Positions 8,341 to 15,771 of a stretch of DNA of 64,000 bases are shown one piece after another. The notes under the pieces are model-generated. The model made no database searches and had not been told where the DNA came from. It was given only the letters and a program-made list of their open reading frames with translations. The position numbers were made by a program, and so were the translations under genes. The DNA comes from Halobacteriovoraceae bacterium (GTDB lineage Bacteria > Bdellovibrionota > Bacteriovoracia > Bacteriovoracales > Bacteriovoracaceae), in NCBI GenBank assembly GCA_002707495.1, contig PAMZ01000021.1, positions 186,001-250,000 of the forward strand. Reading direction: 5' to 3'. How positions within the stretch are numbered: position 1 is the first letter of the stretch; each line of letters begins with the position of its first letter.

Positions 8341-9391
8341 ACTTTTAGCAGCGCCTGCCTTTGAAAGAGATGATAAATTATTTTTAGCTTCACTTAATGA
8401 GGCTATTGAGATTCATCGAGCAGGTTGTGAATATTTTAAATTTGTCTTAGAAAAAAATAATTTTAAGTCGCTTAAAAGTCTAAACGAAATCTCGAAATTG
8501 CCTTTTCTCATGGTTAATTTGTTCAAATATCACGAGATTATTACAGGTCGTCGGGAGGATATAGTACTGACTCTTGGAAGCTCAGGAACCTCTGGTCAAC
8601 GCAGTCAAATATTTCTGGATGAAACCTCTCTTAAAAGAGTTAAAAGTCTCGCTTTTAATGTTTATAGAGATCTAGGTATCACTTCTCGTGAAGATTATAA
8701 TTATCTTTGTTTTACTTATGATCCGAAATTTGCTCATGACGTAGGGACGGCTTTTACAGACGAGTTACTGACAAGTTTTACGGGAAAGGCAGAAGTCTAC
8801 TATACCTTTGAATATGTAAATGGAGAGTTTGTTTTTAATGAAGAGAAAACAGTTCAAAAATTATTAGAATTCGAAAAATCAAATCTAAGTACGAGAATTT
8901 TAGGCTTCCCTGCCTTTTTGTATGAAATCATTGAAAAATATAATTTAGATATCAATTTAGGCAAGGACTCTTGGCTTCAAACTGGCGGTGGATGGAAAAA
9001 TAAACAGGATAAGCAAATTGAAAAACAAGCTTTTAGACAAATGGTTTCACAAAGTTTAGGAATTCCAAAAGAAAATATTAGGGATCTATTTGGGATGGTA
9101 GAGCATGGAATTCCTTATGTTGATGATGCGAATGGGAGACTAAGGATTCCTAATTACTCTAGGGTTATCATTAGAGATCCTCATACATTGGATGTTTTGC
9201 CCTATGGTGAAGTCGGATTAATTCAATTTGTCTCTACCTATTTAACTTCTTTTCCTTCTCTTTCTCTTTTGACTACTGATTGGGGGGCCGTCCCTCAGGA
9301 TGACTTCGGAGAGTTTATAGAAATTAAAGGACGGGCCGGATTATCAAAAAATAAAGGCTGTGCCTTAAAAGCCTTGGAGCTTATGCAATGA
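8327..9391 (+). CDS. LuxE-like acyl-protein synthetase
   Basis: 354 residues from the ATG at 8327, which has GGGGGA about 11 bases upstream; a longer frame starts at 8285 inside the GNAT gene. LGSSGTSGQRSQIF is the AMP-binding P-loop of LuxE/PaaK enzymes. LGFPAFLYEIIE, LQTGGGWKN, DLFGMVEHG and LTTDWGAV follow in LuxE order. LuxE activates a fatty acid as acyl-AMP and holds the acyl group on a Cys for reduction by LuxC. The next gene encodes a LuxC domain and overlaps by ATGA, so the pair probably forms a fatty-acid reductase. No luxA, luxB or luxD is present. Confidence 0.85.
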   Translation: MITDELLAAPAFERDDKLFLASLNEAIEIHRAGCEYFKFVLEKNNFKSLKSLNEISKLPFLMVNLFKYHEIITGRREDIVLTLGSSGTSGQRSQIFLDETSLKRVKSLAFNVYRDLGITSREDYNYLCFTYDPKFAHDVGTAFTDELLTSFTGKAEVYYTFEYVNGEFVFNEEKTVQKLLEFEKSNLSTRILGFPAFLYEIIEKYNLDINLGKDSWLQTGGGWKNKQDKQIEKQAFRQMVSQSLGIPKENIRDLFGMVEHGIPYVDDANGRLRIPNYSRVIIRDPHTLDVLPYGEVGLIQFVSTYLTSFPSLSLLTTDWGAVPQDDFGEFIEIKGRAGLSKNKGCALKALELMQ

Positions 9392-11589
9392 TTTTTGAAG
9401 ATATAGAAACTTTAGTTGATCATATAAGCTCGAAGGAAGTTGCACATATTGATGATCTTTTAGGTGAGCTTGATGAACTAAGAATTCATTGGTCTAAAGG
9501 TGGTAAGTATTATCAAAAGGCTAATGAGCTTGGGATTGAGTATTTCGAACAAATCTCTGATCTTTTCTCTTCATTCGAGTGGAAAAATAGGCTGGATATC
9601 GAGCTTCGAGATAGAAGGGCCTTAGATGATTTTGTGAATATTGGACATTATCAAGGAAGAATTCACTATACTGGATTGGGCAGGCTTTTGCATATCACGG
9701 CATCTAATGTTGCTCTAGGGATGATAGATTCCCTATTAATGGGTGTATTTACTAAGAATCAGAATATCGTCAAGCTTTCAGATGAGACTAAACTTGCTGG
9801 AGGTCTTATTCAGGAATCCTTAAAGGAGTTTGCCCCATCGATAGAGAGTCAGATTTATTTTATTAATTATCGAGGTGGCGATAGAAGTGTGGAAGATATA
9901 TTATTCAAAAATATAGATGCTGTAATTGCCTGGGGAGGAGAGTCCATGGTGGACTCCGTTTCAAAGCGCCTTCCCTCTCATGTGAAATTTATTAAGCACG
10001 GACCTAAAATCTCTTTTCATGTCATTTCAAAAGAAGGGCTTAAAGAGTTAGACTACGCTCTACTCGTTCAAGACATAACTCTCTATCATCAACAGGCCTG
10101 TGCTAATTCTCAAAATATTTATCTTGAACAGGGGATTGATAAAGCTCAATTTTTAAAGAATATCCAAGAAAAATGGAGCTATCAAAGAAATACTCTGGAT
10201 GCAGACAGCGCAGTTGAGCTTTTAAAAGAGAGTCAGCTTGATCTCTACCGAGAATTCAAACAGGGTGAGGCAGGAATACACAAAGAGAATTTATCCATTA
10301 GTCCATCAGATAATTTATTCCCAGAGCCGACGGCACTAAACGGGCATATTAGAATAAAGACTTTCAGTAAAGTTGAAGAGCTTGCCAAAAATTTAGCTCC
10401 TTTTAGACCATATCTTCAGACCTGTGGTTTACAAACGACTAGTCTTGAACGAGATCATTATTTAAAAGTACTTTCCCATATTGGTGTAAATCGGTTTACT
10501 AGCGTGGGGCATATGCTCATACCTATGTCGGGCTCACCTCATGACGGAGAATTCAACCTCTTAAGTCTTACTACTGTGGCCACTGACGAAAAGTCACTGG
10601 ATTCAAGGTTGGGGGGATTTTTGTATGCTTCAGGAGGAACCACTGGAGACCCTAAATTTAGTTTTTATAGTAATGAAGAATTTAATCAAACGGCTAAAAT
10701 ATTAAGTGAAGGCTTTTTTCAAAATGGACTCACCCCAGGAAAGAGGGTCGGCAATCTTTTCGCTGCCGGAAATTTATGGTCCTCTTTTAATGCCATTCAA
10801 ATAGCGCTTGGAAAATTAAATGTCATTCAACTTCCCTTTGGTGCGATAAACGATATTTCATTATTTTCCTTGGTCGCAAAGAAATTCCCCTTGGATGCAG
10901 TGTTCGGTCTTCCTTCGCTTTTAGTAGACTTAGCTAAAGAGACAGGTGGAATTAAAATTCCGCAAGTATTTTACGCCGGTGAGCCTATGACAAGAGCTTA
11001 TCAAAAAGTTTTAAAGGAATACTGGGGGGTCGAAACATTCAGCTCTGCTGGCTATGCTAGTGTAGATGCAGGTCCAATTGGGTATCAAGACCCAGAAGGT
11101 GAAATAGGTGATCATATACTTTTTAGTGACTATATTGAACTCGTGATTAAAGAGGATCAAGGCTATGTGACTTCAAAAATTAAGGCAAAGGAAGCTGTTA
11201 TTGATTATCCAACAGGCGATCGAATTAAAATTCTTCCTGCCAAAGGCGATGGCAAAATTCGCTTTAGACTCCTAGGGCGCGCGGATCAGAAGATTAATAT
11301 TTGGTCCACTAGATTTGAGTTGATTGAAGTTGAAAAAATTTTAATAGAATTGGGTATGGTTCCAGATTTCCAAATAAAGCTTATTTCTGAATTAGAAGGT
11401 GAGTATTTAGTCTTGGTTATTAAAGAGGATTTAAAATTAGAAAGCTTTGCTTCTAAGTTGTGGGAGCTTAGAGATATCCGACAGACAAGAGATTATGACT
11501 ACCTTTTGAGGCATGTGCGCATCGAGGGTGGCAATTTTTTGAGGAATTCTCGCACCGGGAAAATTCCTAAGATAGTAGATTTACGTTAA
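9388..11589 (+). CDS. Fusion of LuxC-like acyl-CoA/acyl-protein reductase and PaaK-like AMP-forming ligase
   Basis: 733 residues in two parts. Residues about 1-405 are a LuxC-type reductase: HITASNVALGMIDSLLMG (NADPH region), the likely acyl-accepting Cys238 in QQACANSQ, and the C-terminal YLQTCGLQTTS with SPHDGEFNL. Residues about 410-733 are a PaaK/phenylacetate-CoA-ligase-like adenylation domain, with YASGGTTGDPKF (412-424), FYAGEPM, SAGYASVDAGPIG, DYPTGDRIK and the C-terminal LLGRADQKINIW. The fusion joins carboxylate activation and thioester reduction in one chain. With the LuxE-like neighbour this gives two activating domains for one reductase. The product is presumably an aldehyde; substrate and use are unknown. 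Confidence 0.83.
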   Translation: MIFEDIETLVDHISSKEVAHIDDLLGELDELRIHWSKGGKYYQKANELGIEYFEQISDLFSSFEWKNRLDIELRDRRALDDFVNIGHYQGRIHYTGLGRLLHITASNVALGMIDSLLMGVFTKNQNIVKLSDETKLAGGLIQESLKEFAPSIESQIYFINYRGGDRSVEDILFKNIDAVIAWGGESMVDSVSKRLPSHVKFIKHGPKISFHVISKEGLKELDYALLVQDITLYHQQACANSQNIYLEQGIDKAQFLKNIQEKWSYQRNTLDADSAVELLKESQLDLYREFKQGEAGIHKENLSISPSDNLFPEPTALNGHIRIKTFSKVEELAKNLAPFRPYLQTCGLQTTSLERDHYLKVLSHIGVNRFTSVGHMLIPMSGSPHDGEFNLLSLTTVATDEKSLDSRLGGFLYASGGTTGDPKFSFYSNEEFNQTAKILSEGFFQNGLTPGKRVGNLFAAGNLWSSFNAIQIALGKLNVIQLPFGAINDISLFSLVAKKFPLDAVFGLPSLLVDLAKETGGIKIPQVFYAGEPMTRAYQKVLKEYWGVETFSSAGYASVDAGPIGYQDPEGEIGDHILFSDYIELVIKEDQGYVTSKIKAKEAVIDYPTGDRIKILPAKGDGKIRFRLLGRADQKINIWSTRFELIEVEKILIELGMVPDFQIKLISELEGEYLVLVIKEDLKLESFASKLWELRDIRQTRDYDYLLRHVRIEGGNFLRNSRTGKIPKIVDLR

Positions 11590-11622
11590 GGCCATTTAAG
11601 CTTGCCCGGAATTTAAAGAACC

Positions 11623-11652
11623 GTTAAGGTTTTCTAAAAAGAGAACCCTAAC
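11623..11652 (+). other. Inverted repeat / RNA hairpin just before a start codon
   Basis: Arms 11623-11634 and 11641-11652 with a six-base loop TAAAAA form a 12-pair stem with one A-C mismatch and one wobble. It ends two bases before the ATG at 11655 and covers the place where a ribosome binding site would be. It has no downstream T-run, so it is not a standard terminator. It may control translation of the following gene. Confidence 0.45.
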
Positions 11653-11654
11653 TA

Positions 11655-12176
11655 ATGGCCTTAAAATTGACTACATCACATTTTAGAAAGTTATGGAGTG
11701 AGGGAACTCAAACCAAGCTTTCTACGCAAAATTTTGACTCATACTATAAAAAGGCAGTGGATAACCTTTGCCTGAAAGCAGATTTATGTGAATCTGCGGA
11801 AGATTACCTGCTGACAATCTGCGAGGGGATGCGGCAATTAATCGATCAAGGTGTACCAAAAAACTCAATTATAAATCATCCAGTCGCTTTGGCTAAACTT
11901 TTGCGACTTGGTGAGGATATCATGGAGGTAAGCTATAAAAAGTCTGATCTATTTTATGTGGGGCTTTTTATTGATCTCAAGATAACTATGAACTGGTTCA
12001 AAATAAAATTCTATCAAATAATTGAGCTTTTGGTGAAACAAATTACACACCATGGCAAAGAAATCCCAGATACGCTTAAAGAGAAACTAAGATTACTTAT
12101 TAAAAAAGAAAATTTTCCTTTATTCGCTTTATACTTTCTGAAGGGCAGTCCACCCGGTCTAAAAAAAGTCGCTTGA
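11655..12176 (+). CDS. Conserved hypothetical protein, 173 aa, helical
   Basis: A mostly helical, Leu/Lys-rich protein with two Cys near residue 40 (NLCLKADLCESAEDY) and a hydrophobic amphipathic stretch around 95-125. There is no signal peptide and no motif I recognise. No Shine-Dalgarno is visible; a hairpin occupies that position. It lies 65 bases after the LuxC-PaaK gene and 47 bases before the aldolase gene, so it could belong to either transcript. Function unknown. Confidence 0.6.
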   Translation: MALKLTTSHFRKLWSEGTQTKLSTQNFDSYYKKAVDNLCLKADLCESAEDYLLTICEGMRQLIDQGVPKNSIINHPVALAKLLRLGEDIMEVSYKKSDLFYVGLFIDLKITMNWFKIKFYQIIELLVKQITHHGKEIPDTLKEKLRLLIKKENFPLFALYFLKGSPPGLKKVA

Positions 12177-12223
12177 TCGTCCATTCTATGTAAGAATATT
12201 CCCAATCAATAAAGGGGTATTTA

Positions 12224-13291
12224 ATGGGAAGATTTAGATCTGGTGTTCTTTTTGGTGAAGAGGTTTTAGAGCTCTACGAATATGCAAATCAAAATAAATT
12301 CGCACTACCTGCGGTCAATGTTGTGGGTACCAATTCAGTTAACGCTGTTTTAGAAACTGCAAAATCTCTCAATTCCCCAGTTATTATTCAATTTTCAAAT
12401 GGAGGCGCTCAGTTTTTTGCTGGAAAAGGCCTAAAAGGAGAAGGCCAATTTTCTCAAATTCAAGGAGGTATCTCTGGGGCCCTTCATGTTCATCAAATGG
12501 CAAAAGCTTATGGAGTCCCAGTAATTTTACATACGGATCACGCAGCTAAAAAATTACTTCCTTGGATTGATGGATTGATAGAAGCAGGAGAGGATTATTT
12601 TAAAACTCATAAGCAGCCTTTGTATTCTTCACATATGCTCGATCTTTCGGAGGAGCCTCTCACTGAGAATCTTGAAATATCGAGTCGTTATTTAGAGCGT
12701 TTCCAAAAAATTGGAACTCATATCGAAATTGAGTTAGGAGTAACAGGTGGAGAAGAAGATGGAGTGGATAATACAGGAATTGAAAACTCTCTTCTTTATA
12801 CCCAACCAGAAGAAGTAGCTCAGTCTTATGAAAAATTAAAAGAGGTTGGGGCGTATTTTACCATTGCCGCCTCTTTTGGAAATGTTCACGGTGTGTATAA
12901 GCCTGGCAATGTAAAGCTTACCCCAGTTATCCTTAAGAACTCTCAAGATTTTATTCAAGAAAAATTTCAGACAAAAAAGAATCCAGTTAATTTTGTTTTT
13001 CATGGTGGTTCTGGGTCTAGCCAAGAAGAAATTAGAGAAGCAATTGACTATGGCGTTATTAAGATGAATATCGATACGGATATGCAATGGGCATTTTGGG
13101 ATGGAGTGCATGATTATGTAAAACAGAACCAAGCCTATTTAAATACCCAAATTGGAAGTCCAGATGGAGAAGATAAGCCTAATAAAAAATATTACGATCC
13201 TAGAAAATGGCTTAGGCACGGTGAGGATTTTTTTGTTCAAAGGTTGAAGCGCTCTTTTGAAGACCTCAATTGTATTAATCGCAACGCTTAG
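12224..13291 (+). CDS. fbaA: Class II fructose-bisphosphate aldolase
   Basis: 355 residues, close to the 359 of E. coli FbaA (class IIA). It shows HTDHAAKK (zinc His and active-site Asp), ELGVTGGEEDG, the FTIAASFGNVHG zinc region, FVFHGGSGS (phosphate loop) and KMNIDTDMQWA. It cleaves fructose 1,6-bisphosphate to dihydroxyacetone phosphate and glyceraldehyde 3-phosphate in the cytoplasm, and runs in reverse in gluconeogenesis. The start at 12224 is supported by AAGGGG. It is followed after 16 bases by a PilZ gene. Confidence 0.96.
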   Translation: MGRFRSGVLFGEEVLELYEYANQNKFALPAVNVVGTNSVNAVLETAKSLNSPVIIQFSNGGAQFFAGKGLKGEGQFSQIQGGISGALHVHQMAKAYGVPVILHTDHAAKKLLPWIDGLIEAGEDYFKTHKQPLYSSHMLDLSEEPLTENLEISSRYLERFQKIGTHIEIELGVTGGEEDGVDNTGIENSLLYTQPEEVAQSYEKLKEVGAYFTIAASFGNVHGVYKPGNVKLTPVILKNSQDFIQEKFQTKKNPVNFVFHGGSGSSQEEIREAIDYGVIKMNIDTDMQWAFWDGVHDYVKQNQAYLNTQIGSPDGEDKPNKKYYDPRKWLRHGEDFFVQRLKRSFEDLNCINRNA

Positions 13292-13307
13292 TAGAATTTA
13301 AAATCAA

Positions 13308-13580
13308 ATGAGCGACATAAAAAGAAAACATATTCGATTTAACGCTGAAGCGAATACTTTTGTAGCGGTAAAGATTGGAGATAATGAACCTTTTGGAGGT
13401 CTGGCAATAACTGAGTCTCATGGTGGTTGTTCGGCAGTTTTTTTATCCAATGATTCGTTTAGTGAAAATGGAACTTGTTATATCAAAGTTGGCGAAATAG
13501 ATCCTTTGAGAGCAGAGATAAGATGGATAATGAAAGTAGACAAAGACCTAGTCAAAATAGGTTTTCAATACTTAGAGTAG
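13308..13580 (+). CDS. Small PilZ-like domain protein
   Basis: 90 residues. It has the N-terminal RKHIR (RxxxR) and a degenerate second PilZ motif, TESHGG in place of DxSxxG, followed by strands ending in VKIGFQYLE. PilZ domains bind cyclic di-GMP through these two motifs; the weakened second motif makes nucleotide binding uncertain. Its end overlaps the start of the next gene by about 58 bases. Confidence 0.7.
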   Translation: MSDIKRKHIRFNAEANTFVAVKIGDNEPFGGLAITESHGGCSAVFLSNDSFSENGTCYIKVGEIDPLRAEIRWIMKVDKDLVKIGFQYLE

Positions 13581-14104
13581 TTTTAATATTTATAAGTCTG
13601 AGTTACGCCAAATTTGTCCTTGCAAATAATGCATTTCAGTTAGGGTTTGGAAGCATAACACCTCATTTTGTTTCCGAAAAAAAGAATTATTGTAATCAAT
13701 GGAATAATACCGGAGTCATCGCAAATAAAACAAATTATATACGTTTTATGAGTGATAAGTTTGGAGTGTCCTATATGCAAGGGGAAGATTCTATTTGTTC
13801 TCCTATCGAAGGTCTTTTTTTTCATAATATTTTCTCTGATGATGGCTGGTGGGCTTATGGTATTACTCTGGGAGGATATGCTTATAATCCACAAAACTGG
13901 ATTGATCATGCTGATGAGACACCAGAAGCGATAGACGCACCGGCTCCAGTTAGAATTGATTATTTTGGACGGGATATAGTGCCCGTTCTCGCATTTGATG
14001 TGAGTATTAGAATAGTGAAAGGGAATGGTTGGTCAGTAAGATTGAATAATCTTTTTACTCCCATAATTTTTAATCATTCTTTAGCCTTTGAATGGCAATT
14101 TTAA
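13523..14104 (+). CDS. Secreted, probably outer-membrane, beta-rich protein of unknown function
   Basis: 193 residues from 13523; a longer frame from 13475 only adds residues inside the PilZ gene. The N-terminus MDNESRQRPSQNRFSILR is followed by a hydrophobic stretch VVLIFISLSYAKFVLA and a probable cleavage before NN. The mature part is rich in Gly, Tyr and Trp with alternating strands and ends in FEWQF, an OM beta-barrel-type terminal Phe. Two or three Cys may form disulfides. The stop abuts the convergent gene at 14105. No family recognised. Confidence 0.6.
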   Translation: MDNESRQRPSQNRFSILRVVLIFISLSYAKFVLANNAFQLGFGSITPHFVSEKKNYCNQWNNTGVIANKTNYIRFMSDKFGVSYMQGEDSICSPIEGLFFHNIFSDDGWWAYGITLGGYAYNPQNWIDHADETPEAIDAPAPVRIDYFGRDIVPVLAFDVSIRIVKGNGWSVRLNNLFTPIIFNHSLAFEWQF

Positions 14105-14425
14105 TTATTGGTAGGACGGCTCCTCTGGTGGTCGATGGGATTTTTTATCAGATTCTGCAGGAGTTCTTTTTATATGATAAGTTCTCTTAGGCTGAGTCTT
14201 CTCTTTCTTTTTAATGTGATAAGTTCTTTGGGCAGACTCTTTCATAAGCCCCTGAAATAGATTTAAATTAACAGGAGTACAGAGTTTTTTTGGACCGTTT
14301 GTCTTGATATGAGGGACTCCATTTTTCATTGTCACACTTTCTACTCTGTACTCAGAACCATTTAAAATAATGACCTGCTCCGCTCTAACGGTGAAAACGA
14401 TAAAAAAAGCAAATATCCAATACAT
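14105..14425 (-). CDS. Small exported protein with RTYHIK repeats
   Basis: 106 residues. A short signal peptide (MYWIFAFFIVFTVRAEQ, cleavage likely after the Ala in RAE) is followed by a small folded part up to about residue 70. A basic, low-complexity tail then contains RTYHIK twice (QRTYHIKKKEK, KRTYHIKRTP). There is no Shine-Dalgarno; TATACT lies seven bases upstream of the ATG. It is convergent with the preceding gene, stop against stop. Function unknown. Confidence 0.6.
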   Translation of the reverse strand: MYWIFAFFIVFTVRAEQVIILNGSEYRVESVTMKNGVPHIKTNGPKKLCTPVNLNLFQGLMKESAQRTYHIKKKEKTQPKRTYHIKRTPAESDKKSHRPPEEPSYQ

Positions 14426-14526
14426 AGATTCTAGTATAGGGCCTAATGAGGTGATTAAGATCTCTTAACGTAAAATCAGCTAACTAGGGGATGAGGCGAT
14501 AATTTTTCTGGCAAAAAATTGAGGAT

Positions 14527-15090
14527 TTATTTTATGACTAATATATATGATAAAGAGATGCTCTCACCTTCAGTCTTTATATTGTTTGAAAGTCCAAGAG
14601 TAAGTCCGGTCTCATCATTTTCGCTTTGAGTATATTGATTGTTAAATTTTGAATAATTAAGCATGAAGCCTTTCCATAGTCTAAGACCGAGTCCGTAGGA
14701 AAAGTATTGACCAAAATAGCGAAACTCATCATTACTATTGGCTTCAAGTGCTGAGTTGAGATAAGTCGTCTCAACTCGCAATCTATCCCAAAAGTGAAAG
14801 CCTAAAAATGTTCCTATTCCTCCACCAGAATATATTTTTCCTGTTTGACTAGAGAAGCCTTCATTAAAATAAGTTCTATTTTGATCAAAACTAAGTCCGG
14901 TGAGAATATAATTGCCCATATAACCAATTTTAAGACCTTGCCCAAAGGAATTAAAACTTTGCTTTGTCCCTAAGAGATGGAGGGATCCATTTTCATGTTT
15001 TGACTTAAATTCTAGTAATAGTGCCGCTTGGGCACTAGAGAAGAAGCAAAAACTAAGCAGTGTGGCCAAAAACCCTTTCACGATATTCAT
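14527..15090 (-). CDS. Outer-membrane beta-barrel-like protein
   Basis: 187 residues from the ATG at 15090; an in-frame TTG nine bases upstream is less likely. The signal peptide is MNIVKGFLATLLSFCFFSSAQA. The mature part has alternating strands typical of a small barrel (GIGTFLGFHFWDRLRVETTY, YFGQYFSYGLGLRLWKGFML). No enzymatic motif is seen. The start overlaps the end of the upstream 93-residue gene by 38 bases, so the two are probably co-translated. Confidence 0.7.
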   Translation of the reverse strand: MNIVKGFLATLLSFCFFSSAQAALLLEFKSKHENGSLHLLGTKQSFNSFGQGLKIGYMGNYILTGLSFDQNRTYFNEGFSSQTGKIYSGGGIGTFLGFHFWDRLRVETTYLNSALEANSNDEFRYFGQYFSYGLGLRLWKGFMLNYSKFNNQYTQSENDETGLTLGLSNNIKTEGESISLSYILVIK

Positions 15091-15334
15091 CCATTTCAAG
15101 TATTTCGTCTCTAAATACGGCCACGCGATAATTGGCTTGGTCTTGGTTCATAGGTTCACAGTTTTCTGGTTCAAGCATATTAGCAAGGATCATAAGAGGA
15201 ATTTCATTCATTTTAAAAGCTTGTTCGACTCTTAAAATAAAACCGTTTTTCATCAGATAATAAGAAGCTGAGTTTTGATGAGTTGGGTTTTGACTGATGT
15301 TTTTTTCGGGATGAAATAAATCGATCACTGACAT
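15053..15334 (-). CDS. Conserved hypothetical protein, 93 aa
   Basis: A small soluble acidic protein with a good AGGAG site before the ATG at 15334. It contains ILRVEQAFKMNEIPLMILAN and ends in VFGHTA. There is no signal peptide. It is translationally coupled to the following OM-like protein gene. Function unknown. Confidence 0.6.
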   Translation of the reverse strand: MSVIDLFHPEKNISQNPTHQNSASYYLMKNGFILRVEQAFKMNEIPLMILANMLEPENCEPMNQDQANYRVAVFRDEILEMDEYRERVFGHTA

Positions 15335-15460
15335 GCTTTACTCCTTAAAGCTAATTAAAGATCCATCTTGGATCTGAGATTATTTTTTCATGGGAAAAAT
15401 CTAAAATCAAATATTTTTTTGAGAGGTGTCATAGGGGCAAGGAAAGTGGCAATTAATCCA

Positions 15461-15520
15461 ATGGTGCCATATTAGGACACTCTAAGTGTTTGATTTTATG
15501 TAAGGTATACTTGGCACCAT
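15461..15520. repeat. Inverted repeat overlapping the sigma-54 promoter, with an internal dyad
   Basis: ATGGTGCCA (15461-15469) and TGGCACCAT (15512-15520) are perfect inverted copies. The right copy contains the -24 element of the downstream promoter. A second perfect dyad, ACACT-CTA-AGTGT (15477-15489), lies between them. These could be regulator sites; no binding protein can be named. Confidence 0.55.
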
Positions 15521-15527
15521 ACCTGCA
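15512..15527 (+). promoter_or_regulatory. Sigma-54-type -24/-12 promoter
   Basis: TGGCAC-N5-CTGCA: GG at 15513-15514 and GC at 15525-15526 are 12 bases apart, the fixed spacing of sigma-54 promoters. The predicted +1 is near 15538, directly before the structured leader. It requires RpoN and an enhancer-binding activator encoded elsewhere. Confidence 0.6.
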
Positions 15528-15544
15528 ATATTAATTAGCGGCGG

Positions 15545-15607
15545 TGGTGTAAAGCACAGGATGTGCGCTATATCCAAGGAAGGACGAAACACCATCAATA
15601 TTTTGAT
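15545..15607 (+). ncRNA. Structured 5' leader with GGA-presenting hairpins (CsrA-type sites)
   Basis: An outer stem TGGTGT/ACACCA (15545-15550 with 15589-15594) encloses GCACA-GGA-TGTGC (15554-15566), a five-pair hairpin with GGA in the loop. It also encloses TCC-AAGGAA-GGA (15573-15584), again with GGA in the loop. A further hairpin ATCAA-TATT-TTGAT (15594-15607) uses the last base of the outer stem and precedes the AGGAGA ribosome site. ACAGGAUGU matches the in vitro selected CsrA/RsmA binding consensus. A compact unknown riboswitch is the alternative reading. Confidence 0.5.
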
Positions 15608-15618
15608 AGGAGATTGAA

Positions 15619-15744
15619 ATGGAAGCATTAACAGGAGAAGTCATCGTAGTCTTAGTAGCGATCTTAGGACTAGGAAGCTCAGTGATTCACTATAGCGCTT
15701 TTGCCCAAAGTAGAGTGACTTATAAAAAAGAAAAAATAGACTAG
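15619..15744 (+). CDS. 41-residue single-span membrane peptide
   Basis: A short frame, ATG at 15619 to TAG at 15742-15744, with TAGGAGA seven bases upstream. It begins MEALTGEVIVVLVAILGLGS, so a single hydrophobic helix spans about residues 6-24, followed by a basic C-terminus (YKKEKID). It lies directly downstream of a sigma-54-type promoter and a structured leader, an unusual amount of control for a frame this short, which supports it being real. The MFS gene starts 27 bases later and may be co-transcribed. Function unknown. Confidence 0.65.
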   Translation: MEALTGEVIVVLVAILGLGSSVIHYSAFAQSRVTYKKEKID

Positions 15745-15771
15745 TTTTTTACTCAAAGCTATTATACTGCA

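Noticed and set aside
7192..11589. Bioluminescence operon
   Set aside because: LuxE- and LuxC-like domains are present but no luxA, luxB, luxD or flavin reductase lies in the cluster.
15551..15600. GEMM-I type cyclic di-GMP riboswitch
   Set aside because: GCACAGG and GGACG recall the GEMM-I core, but the second half with its tetraloop receptor and GG-CCU joint is missing, and the stems do not match.
15763..15768. TATACT as the -10 of a leaderless MFS transcript
   Set aside because: Only three bases separate it from the ATG, too few for a start at the codon. The gene is more likely read from the upstream promoter.
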